Part shown: positions 13,601 to 23,500 of the stretch, in pieces
How positions within the stretch are numbered: the stretch's first letter is position 1
How the letters are laid out: each line of letters starts with the position of its first letter
Source: Merluccius polli
Taxonomy: Eukaryota; Chordata; Actinopteri; Gadiformes; Merlucciidae
DNA: 64,000 bases
Direction of reading: 5' to 3'
NCBI GenBank assembly: GCA_030340625.1
Contig: JAOPHQ010003134.1
Span: 113,501-177,500 of the forward strand
Made by a program: the position numbers and the translations under genes
Notes under the pieces: generated by a model
The model's database searches: none
What the model was told of the DNA's origin: nothing
Seen by the model: only the letters and a program-made list of their open reading frames with translations

Positions 13601-15853
13601 CAGTCAAAATCAAAGTCAAAATCTACCCTCTATTGGGAGTGTTCACCCAGATATATGATCAGCCTACCAGCCTATCCAGTGGACGGTACCAACTGATCTA
13701 GCCATCATACATCTGGGTGAACACTCCCACTTGTGATGTCACTAGAGGGTAGATTTTGACTGGCTTGTAATGGCTGATCAACATCACACCTGGTGGTAAA
13801 ATAACGGCCCTTTAAAGGTGCTGAATGTAATTTGTTAGAAATGCCTAGCCATCCATCAGCTATTAGTGAGTGAAATGCTCTGTGACAATACCTGACTATA
13901 CCTCTGTATAAGATCATTTATATTTTATACCGCTTTTTTCTGACCAATCAGAACATCTCTTCCCTGATTGGTTCAGGCAATCCATCTTGCCTGTCGATCA
14001 CAGGTGCGTGAAATGCGACACCTTTCAATGGTGGAGAAACATAGGGAGGGAGGGAGCAGAGAGGTGGGGTGCATTTTTTTGGGTTGCTTATTTTACCTAG
14101 TTAGTTCTCCCTTGTATAAGATACAAGGGAGAACTAACCAAGATTGCTGAAAAGTTGCATAGCATAACATCAATTGCATACAACAGGATGGGTTCACAGA
14201 CTTAGTACAAAATGAAAAAAAAAAAACAACAACCCATAAAGCAAAGACAAGAACTCATTCAGTCATTCACCATTGTTTTTAAATGGGCTGGCCCAGTTGG
14301 CAGAACCTTGAGTTTTAAATTCCTCCAGTCCATGAGGAAGCAGCAGTACACCTGAAAGCTTCCTCCCTTCCTTCCTAGCATTTGGGGGCAGATCTTAAGG
14401 CGATAACATTAGACTACTCCCCAAATCACGTTTGGTCACAGGTCTCTTCGGGAAATGGTCCGGCATTATCATGAGTTGCAAAGGAACTAAAAAAGTAGTA
14501 GTATCCTTTCTAGTGCAAATGACTACATTCGAACATGTATTTAACCGGGCACATTTAAACTTGCCGTACACTAACCCACAGTTTGCAATTCCATCATCCC
14601 AAGCCTAACATTCAGATGTTTCGAAAAGGAATTTTGCACACACACACACACCACACACACACACACACACACACGCATCTGAACTCAGGTCAACTTTATT
14701 TCGTCATTTTATTTGTTTATAGTCTCAAAGGGCTCCAGGCTCACATTATACAACACTTCCTCTAACTCTACGCCAAAACACAGAGGGAAGAAACCTTGTC
14801 AAGGAACACAGAAGAGGGACCCCTCTTTCCATGGATTGTCAGGAGTGCAATATAATAGGTGCCGAATGGGAAGACATATAATAGAGACAAATGTTTTGTA
14901 AGATGAAGTTTTTCACCAAGTCAGAACTCTTATAATGCGATCAAGCCCCGTCGGTGGAGCGGTTGAGGACGGCCATCGCTTGCTTACCAACAGATATGTG
15001 TCTGGACGTGCCCAGGAAGAAGTAGGTGAGCATGGGGAAGAAAGCTGTGTACAGGCCATAGCTGGGAGGCAGGGACGCCAGCAGAGAGAAGGCCAGGCCT
15101 GCGAGATATTAGTAGGAGGCGAAAGCTGAGTGAGACCAAAAACATTGTAATAAATTGTATAGAACATGTTTGATATATTTGGGAATCTTTCATTGGAAAG
15201 ATTTGATTTGATTTGGATGGAAATCTACTTCCTTGGAAATGCATGTTAATATTTTGACGGATCGTATTTTACTGAAACTAAAGAGACTCGACTAGAATGA
15301 GTTGAAAAAAAACCCCTTAAACTTTCTAAATTGTGCTCTGCCTAACAATACAAATGCGTGAGAGAGTGCATGGGCAACAGAAAAAAGCCTTTGCCGTCAC
15401 TGACATGACATTTGCAGGCGTTTGATCCTCACCTTGCATGACCGCAACCAGTCCAGTGCTGACCCCTGACAAAATGTCCCCTAGCAACCACTGTTTAATC
15501 CGATAGGCTCTCATCCAACCGACGATGGGAAAAAGAGACAGCGCTGCCTTTTCAGCACGTTTTGAGTTGCATCTGTAAACGCAAAACAACAACAACAATC
15601 CATGGCAGAATGTCTATACATATACAAAAAACCTACCATGTGCTTTAAATGAGAAATGGTACAAGTTAGAAGCCAGAGAGTGTATGTATTACAAAGCCAG
15701 TTAGAATTGGAAGTATTGGACGTACGTAAAGTGTTGCCTGACATGGTGCCAGAGAGTCTTACGATGCCTGTAGATTTTCTCATGTTTCTCAGCAAAGCTG
15801 TCCTCCGAATACAGCGGTCTTGACACAACATATTGTTTCCTAAGCAACGCCAT
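4653..15853 (-). CDS. slc26a3: SLC26A3-like chloride/bicarbonate anion exchanger, copy A, 19 coding exons
   Basis: Minus-strand exons (5' to 3'): 15853-15726, 15572-15433, 15098-14988, 13465-13305, 12856-12692, 10942-10790, 10379-10297, 10177-10030, 9765-9652, 9386-9309, 9115-9020, 7071-6965, 6828-6759, 6650-6558, 6448-6362, 6046-5849, 5289-5235, 5131-4998, 4673-4653. They sum to 2142 nt, 713 residues plus TAG. The N-terminus (YVVSRPLYSEDSF), the GTSRHISVG loop, the PVPIPIE segment with its conserved Glu at about 283, and STALSRTAIQES are all SLC26A3-like. The multi-pass transport domain is followed by a cytoplasmic STAS domain (about 519-705) with a shortened variable loop. One N-glycosylation sequon (NIT) lies in the loop encoded by exon 4. 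The protein ends VTKL, a class I PDZ ligand. Compared with copy B it lacks the 63-nt exon before the last one. Family role: apical Cl-/HCO3- exchange. The start is the ATG at 15853; a 5-codon upstream ATG frame overlaps it. Confidence 0.95.
5501..5660 (-). repeat. SINE-like dispersed repeat, copy 1
   Basis: Diverged minus-strand copy of a family that recurs through the window: a block resembling 'ttggataaaagcg', then 'ctcaagga', then a tRNA B-box-like GGGTTTGATTCCC. It lies in a copy A intron. Confidence 0.6.
7180..8913. mobile_element. TTAA-type MITE-like element, copy 1, split by a LINE
   Basis: A degenerate left terminal block at 7180-7205 (GTGCGTAGGTAAGATTTA) and the body at 8512-8913, ending ATCTTACCTGCAGCACCTTTAA, match the intact copy at 16967-17215. 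The intervening roughly 1.3 kb is a LINE fragment inserted close to the left end. No coding capacity belongs to the MITE itself. Confidence 0.7.
7204..8511 (-). mobile_element. Truncated non-LTR retrotransposon (L2/CR1-like LINE) fragment
   Basis: Minus-strand fragments of a reverse transcriptase occur in order: DFSAAFDTVDHSILLDRL with a WFRSYLQDR motif near 8130-8345, the catalytic-type YADDTQIY block near 8110, and a C-terminal NSWNKLPEDLR piece at 7396-7611. The 3' end near 7204 has the widespread fish tail resembling 'ttatttatatagcacatttcatacac'. The frames are broken, so it is a dead 5'-truncated copy. It sits in the intron between exons 11 and 12 of slc26a3 copy A, in the same orientation as the gene. 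Confidence 0.85.
12412..12550 (+). repeat. SINE-like dispersed repeat, copy 2
   Basis: Begins with a tRNA B-box-like GAGTTCGATCCCC, then the family-specific 'aatgtctgcagcctacctgtaggcat', 'gagcaagatgccctaacccctacctg' and a decayed 'tcactttggttgaaggcg' tail. Confidence 0.65.
13548..13815. mobile_element. Foldback MITE-like element with ~100-bp inverted repeats
   Basis: The left arm (from 13548) carries 'ccaccaggtgggatgttgat', 'cattacaagccagtcaaaatc', 'ctaccctct' and 'gggagtgttcacccagat'; each recurs in reverse complement in the right arm up to 13815. The ends read TTTAAA on both sides, suggesting TTAA target duplication. It is non-coding and lies between copy A exons 3 and 4. Confidence 0.8.
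13812..14097. mobile_element. TTAA-type MITE-like element, copy 2 (right end missing)
   Basis: Starts TTAAAGGTGCTG and shares the body 'gttagaaatgcc...ccatcagctattagtgagtgaaatgctctgtga' and 'cacaggtgcgtgaa' with the copies at 8512-8913 and 16967-17215. The right terminal repeat is absent. It abuts the foldback element at a shared TTAA. Confidence 0.7.
14100..14138. repeat. Perfect 18-bp inverted repeat with 3-nt loop
   Basis: GTTAGTTCTCCCTTGTAT at 14100-14117 is exactly reverse-complementary to 14121-14138, separated by AAG. It is a very stable hairpin at the broken edge of MITE copy 2. Confidence 0.9.
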
Positions 15854-16765
15854 CCATACGCCTGTTGTTTCCAACACAGAGAATGGAACCGATCCCTTTG
15901 AGAGCGGTTTACAATACCTATCTTGTCACTCGATAGGCCCATCTGATATCATACATGTCGCTTATCGGTTTTGTCCATCTCATGTTTAATCATTGACATG
16001 CTTCTGCCAACGGTGTCAATTGTTCTGGACACACCCTATTGAAATAAAACATTTAAATTCCTGGTTTGATGTCACACTCATAGAAAAAAAAGTCGATTTG
16101 ATTATAATTTAACCTGTGCAACAGATCCCCTATTCCCATTGGAGGGTGAGGGAAAATACGTTGGTGTTTTCCCTAATCCTAACCAACTCTGCTCCTCCTT
16201 ACTTCTCACTATTCCCCTTATGCAATCAGCCCCAATGATTATTATAATAAAATAACTCATTCCAATCCAGAATTCATTTTTTAATGTTTTTATTGATATT
16301 TTTAGGTGAAGTAAAGAAGCTCTTGTGATTCATAGAACAACATTTTATTCAGTCAGTGCACATGTTTTTATCACACAATCCTTTTATTCCCTTACGAGAA
16401 CTGAGCTTTGGAAAAACGGTGAAAGTCAAGTAATACCGGTAGTTAGGGTCATAAAAAATAAAAGCAATGAAATGAGAAAATACACTCAACACTACTTTGC
16501 TATTTACAGTATAAAATGGAACAATGGCATGGATATAAAGTACAGTCACAATTGAATTTGTATTTTTTTTAATAAATATGTGAAAGCAACAATTTCTGAC
16601 ATATATTTTAAGAAAAAAAAATAAACAGCAGAAATATGTAAAAAAGAAAAAAGTATATGTGTAATTATTTGGATTTTCTTTTCTTATCTTCCATTGAATA
16701 TTTTACATCAGATCAGAGTTTGAAGGTACTGCAGGACCTGGTATCAAGCGCTCAAGGGTCAAAGG

Positions 16766-19700
16766 TCAGAACTTCGTTTCTGGCTCCGTAGTCTGAGAAT
16801 GAGTTGACAAATTCCTTTGTTTTACTTTACATTTCAAAGTCATGAACTCTAAACTACAAATGGTGAAGGCTAAATGACTACAATGATGATTAACATAAAA
16901 TGTTTAAAACTACCTCAGATCTAGATGTTTCTAGATCCTACTCAAACATAACAATTATAATACATATTAAATGTGCTGTAGGTAAGATTTATGAGCTATA
17001 ATGTAATAGAATGTAAGTTGTTAGAAATGGCCTATCCATCCATCAGCTATTAGTGAGTGAAATGCACTGTGAGAATATTTGCTTTGAGTTGACTATGCCT
17101 GCTCTGTAAGAGGCGGTTCCCGGCTTTTCTGATCAACCAGATCAAAATCTTGCTCTCTTCTGCTTATTTCCGCTCTCTCTTTACAACCCTGGAATCTTAC
17201 CTACAGCACCTTTAATGGTCTTAATGAAATATAATGTAAAATGTATGGACACCCGTATTCGTCTGTTTAACTGTTTACTTACAGTTTTCTCTCTGTTCCT
17301 CAAACTGCCGTTCAAAGGGTAATGAACAGTCGCTGTTGTGACCACCTAGAAAAATGTGAAATTGAGACATTTCAGTTTGGAATATGAATGGATACCATTT
17401 AAATACTGTGTACTACAACTACTTTTATATAAAAATTCAGGCCCAAGGAATCTGTATATTGTTTGCGATACCTTTTCGAGGTGTGATGACTTTTCGGCCG
17501 CTTCCGGATGTTTCTCCAGGATGTTGAGCATGGCGTCGTGCAGCGTCAGGTATAACATGGACGGCTGGACCTCGTCGTCGAAGAAGCTACAGGCGTGGAG
17601 CTTCTCCAAGATGTATGCTATAGAAGTTTGAGAAGAAGTTCACAAACCTTTCGCTTCAGCTAGTACTCACTTAGCAGATATTGTATCCGACAAAAAATCG
17701 AAGTGTTTTGAAAAGTAATATAAGTCTTAATCAAGAGAAAATTCTGTAAGTCAAGAAAAAAGTCATACAGATCAACACGATTACATGGTGACACAATCAT
17801 CTAAGAATATTAAACCAAATAAATAAATAGGCCTAATAAATGACCAGTTGATGATGAACAGCAGCTACGAATCGCAACATACTTACTATCACAAGCCACA
17901 ATGTACACCTCAACGTCGACTCTGATCAGTTCTTTCAGCGTCTGTAATGATTAGCAGACAATTAGACAACAACAACAACAAAAACAACAATAACATCATG
18001 CATGTTTTATACGTTAACAGCAAGGGGAGCGAGAGCCACATGACGTATAGGCCCATACTGTTTTGAGTCCCTTCAGAGCCGAGATGTCCAGGAAGGAGAC
18101 TGCAGCAAAGTCCAGGATGAGGCTGTGGAGGTCCACTCTGGGGACGGAGATGTTGGCAGGAAGCTCCCGGTTCCAGTTGATCTGGATGGGCAGGTCTTTC
18201 AGGTCCACGGGCAGGTCCAGATCCGCCGCATTGTCGGCATCCTCCAAATCCTTCGTCAGTCCATTTGGGGAAGTCAGCATTCCCTGATTTCCCGATGGTG
18301 AACACAGGGACACGTTAATGTGATTATTCCCAAAAATGTAAGGGAAATCGGATTAATCTGAAAAATGTATTTCACTGAAATACCTACTAATGTGACATTA
18401 AAGACTTAAATGTCAGTTTAAATTTACCGGTAGTTAAACTTCTCATTAAAGACTTTGTCGTTGGTATTTATGTGACATTCTCATATATCATTATCTAATG
18501 TAATACTTGTTACAATATGATTCCAGTGTAAACCCATAAGGATGGCAATGGCCCCATAAGCAAAGATTGATGAACGTGACTTTATATTATCATCGTGTCA
18601 CGTTAAGGTCATAGGTTGAGGTTAACAGTGTGTAGTGTAGAGGTCCTCACAGACAAAGCTCCTTGTTGAATACTTACGCTTGTCCATTGTATGTCTCCTT
18701 TTTTCAGAAGTTTCCGGATGGACCTCAGCGCTTTGTTGCGTTTCCGCAGCACCCTCAGTGGATTGAATCCAATCTGGGAAGAGAGTTGTGGGGTTTTGGT
18801 CCTCAGGTAAGAAAGAGATTATCTTATCGTAGCTCAGACTGTGATGTTTTGTGATGCTGGTGTTAACAGATATCCATGGGGATAACCAACAATGGATAAA
18901 AAACAATGTTGGGAAAGCCTGCCTTTTCTGACCCTCTCCCCATACAAGGACTACATGTCAAAAGGATGTAACACTCACTATCATTACTATCTATTACTAA
19001 TCACTATCATTTTAACACCAACATGTCTAGAAACAGAGCGGACCTGTCAATCAAATTTTGTTCAACTAGGTGCCACACCGCAGACTGAATTCATGTTAAA
19101 TCAAAGGTGAACAAAAGGTTTTTAGCTTGATTTGCTCATGCAATTGTGAAATAAATATACCATATCAACATAACAATCTGGCATTGTATATGGCACAGCC
19201 TATACAAAAAACTATTGCAAAGTGCTTTGAGTGAAAAGTGCTAAATAAATGCAGTTAATTTATTTATTTGTTTTGTTGATAGTGATTTGATAGTGAATCA
19301 CTCTGGCTAACAAAACAAATGATAATATAATATTAGCCAGTGTTGAACTTACCGCTTCAATTAGCTTAGACTTAAAGAATTCAATGTTGGCAAAGAAGAT
19401 CGGCGAAGGAATCCTGAAGATCATCACCCCCTCAGGCTCATTAATCTGAAACGAGAACATAACTGAAACAAGACGAATCAAACCAAGTCAAAACATTCCT
19501 GAGAGTGTTCATCACTACAGTGCAAATGGTATCTCTAGGAGATATTTTTCCTTGTTATAAGTATAACAAAATACAAATATTGACTCAGACATTTGTAATG
19601 TGACCTCTGACACTTTGAGACGATTATGACTTAATGAAGCTCTTTATTGTGCTGGATGAAGCCGACGTACGTTGATGAAGTCCTTTCTGTCCTTGTAGAT

Positions 19701-20496
19701 GTCTGTTCCAATGATGTTAGCCAGGACGCTACAGCGGGGGCTAATTGACGAAGATAGAAAACAAACAAATAAAGAAACAAACAAACAAACATCAACACAT
19801 CAATTAATACAATACATATAATATTTTTTGGCCTGTGACCCCATCTCTATAGCAGGCAACCCCAAGTGGGGACCCATAGGTTGGGAAACACTCTTCTGAT
19901 GATCTCTTTTGTGTACGTATAACAGAGTCATTGGTGGATAAAATAATATACATACAACTGAGCCCTGAAGACAACGGTGATTAGTTCGATGCCCAGGCCG
20001 ACAGCCAAGCCCAGGTCCAGACCCAAAAAGATGGACGCCACGCAGGTCACCAGCCACACCACCTGGCAGGACAGGACCGACAAGAACAAGGGTTTTACAT
20101 TAATACAATCCAATACATCCAGTAGATTAGATTAAACTTTACTGTCAAAGGTAGCGTTTAGTACAGTTTTCAAAGACGTTAATAAAACTGAATAGTACGA
20201 ACTAAAAAACTAATGAACAGACTTATTCCAAGAATCGACCCCTGATGTGGGGGTCTTGGACACAAGTCTACACCATGGCCTACTTTGAATATTTTGATGA
20301 TTATTATTATGAACATTTTATGAACTCACGCAGTCAGGCTTGTCCCTCCGCCACAGGTAGGGCACCTCGGTCACCTGCATCAGCATGCCCTTCAGGTTCA
20401 CGATCACCACGGCACCCAGCACCGACTGCAAAGGTCACGCAAAAGTCACGCAAAGGTCAAGTGATCACGCTCACTGTAAGGGAGTAATCATGATCA

Positions 20497-20533
<37 letters not shown>

Positions 20534-23500
20534 TCGCTCTCTCTACCCGAGGTAGGGGCTCCAAGAGGAATCCGATCGCCAAGGTAACGACCATGACTAT
20601 GATGGCGGACAAGAGGCCAGCCACCTGGACAGGACACAAGAAGAAGAAAAAAGTTTAACTTTCAAAGTGTTTAAGGCCCCAAGACTTTAGGATACAGTGT
20701 TTGGGAAGATGAATACGCAATGTATACACATGTTGTATGTTGTTGAGAACACGGTCGCCTTGTTTGGAATTTTTGAATTTTAAATACAAATAATTGATGT
20801 TAACTAATGTGACATTAGTGTTATTAAAAGGCAGACAAATTAAAAAACAAGGATGTCATACTGGCCTACTAAATATCGCACACTAAATTCCAACAAATAT
20901 CTATTTCATTGCTATCTATTGTTTAATTATTCATCCGTTATGAATGGGGTATTGTTTCTGCACTGTAAGGGATGAGTCATTTAAAAGCCAGGGTGGGGCT
21001 TACCTGCGTCTTTCCCCCTGTGCTCTCCTGCACGGCACTCCTGGACAGTGCCGTGCTCGCGGCGAACGACTTGAAAGACGCGCCGAAGATATTGCTCACC
21101 CCAAAGGCTATCAGCTCCTACAGAAAGAAAGCGAGAAAGCCCTTATCCCATCTGACAGGCAACCTCCTCAAACCCGCCATCGGACCCCATCTCCCTCTGT
21201 CACGTCAACTCCGTGTGCCCAGTTGCCGTGCGGCGTACCTGGTTTCCGTCAATGGTGTAGTCGTGCTTCACCGAGTAGACCTTGGCCACGGAGAACGCCA
21301 CAGCGAAGCCCACGATCGCCATGGGAAACGCCTCCACCGCCGTCTCCTGGAAGATCTCGATGTTGGGTGCCATGGGGGCCTCATATCTGAGAGTATTAAG
21401 ATAGATTTTTTTAAATTAATGTATTATTATTAACGATTAATAATTCATTAAAAAAATATATACATTTGTATTATGATACATTGTATGATTGATTCATATG
21501 ATTGAGTTAATGATTTAGTTTAGCTTTGTTATATTTTGTACATTTATTACATTATGTATAAATTTGGGTATAGCAATTTGGATTTAGAGGGTGATGTCAT
21601 TACTGGGTATAATATACAATAAAACACACACTAGTACTTAAGGACAAATATGTCTTTAAAATATGTTGAAAACATGAATGATGACAAAAATCTATGGAAA
21701 AGGAATCAGGGTGGGGTGGGGGGGGGGTAATAATTATTTTAAAAAAGCGAAAGAAATATAAAAAGACAGATGTACTATTTGAGTTTTCCCCAGAAATGGC
21801 TAACTTACCCTAGAGGGATGGGTCCTACAACATCGACTTTGAACTTGGTGTGGAAGTCGAAGGCGTAGGACACCCCACAGGCGATGACCGTCTGCAGGGC
21901 AGAGGAACACCCACACGTCATCACACCTTAGTCCTTAGTCCATAGTTCCAATGGCTAATCTGTTAATATTGGCCTTTTTTCTCTGTGCCATGAAATATGA
22001 GTTAGCAGTACAGATAGGAGGAAGGATAGTGTAGTGGCTAGGGTGTTCCAGTTGAAAGGTAGTGGGTCAAATTTCCAACATCCGCAGACTAACTTTCTTG
22101 AGCCACACCCATGAGCAATATACAAATGACTACATAGGGTTGTTTACAGGGCCTTTACCATGATAACCTCTATGGGGATGGGCACAGGTAGCTTGGCTTT
22201 ATATCTGTCGTTTATCTCCTTGACAATGAACACCACCACCATGATGATGATGGACGTGACCAGGTCACAGATGTTTGTGGCCGTGATCTGCACAAAGATC
22301 TTTTCCAGGGTCTGTGTGGAAAAATATGAGAAATGAGTGAGTTCAATGTTGGCATTTGATGAGGAAATGGAAATGTTTGTGTGTGTGTGTGTGTGTGTAT
22401 GTGTGTGTGTGCGTATGCATGTGTGTGTTTGTGTGTTTGTATGCATGTGGATGTATAGGTGTCTATACTCACATATATGATGGCGAGGGGTCCGCTGATG
22501 CCAGGGACCACCAGGCCCAGGACAAACTTGAGCTGGGACACCAGGATGTGGACTGCGGCCGCCGTGGTGAAGCCGGACACCAGCGTGTCGGACAGATACA
22601 TGACCACGAAGCCCACCTGCATTAACCCCATGCCGAGCTGGAGGGAGGGAGGGAGGGAGGGAGGGAGGGAGGGAGGGAGGGAGGGAGGGAGGGAGGGAGG
22701 GAGAGAGTGGAAGAGAGGTTAGGGTGTTAGGGTTATAAGAAGTTGTTGGGGTGTTGGGGTAAGGGGTTAGGTGTCAGGTGTAAGGGGTTAGGATTTGGTG
22801 TTTAGGAGTTAGGAGTTGGGGTTAGGGTAAAGAGTTACGGTGTTTAGGCATTAGGAGTTAAGGCTTGTACGTGCTCGGGTGACCCGGGGGTCTGCAACAT
22901 CAACGTCACCTAGCAACATGGTCTAAGAGCCCTGCTGTGTATATGTCAATCAAATCAAAGGTACGATGAAAGGCTTAGAGTTAGGGGTACGAGATAGATA
23001 GATAAAAACTTAGCGTGCCCCACTGCGGCCACTGTGCCTCTGCACTGGCAGCAAAGAGTCTATGACGACCTCCTTCGGGACAAGGCCCAGTGACATGGTG
23101 CCATCGTATGGTGGTCACTCGGAAGCACGATGGTTCCCCCCGCAGGACTGGATCTCTCACCTCTCAACAAGTTCTGCCTACCTGAAACCTTCGCCACTGA
23201 ATCTCCATTTCACCTCGCACGTCGCATACCGAGGGACACCTGGAAAACCGTCACGGACGCCTGGAACGGCTACCATAGTGTGCCCCTGCGTGTATCAGAT
23301 CCTCATCTGACCACTTGTATCACGCCTTTCGGCCGCTGGCACTATACCAGGGCGCCACAAGGTTTCCTATCATCTGGAGACGGCTACAACCGCCGTTTTG
23401 ACGCTGTCCTCTCAGACTTCAAGCGCAAATAATGTTGTGTGGATGACACTATCCACTATGACACTGACCTAGGGCATCACTGGTGGAGGACCATCGACTT

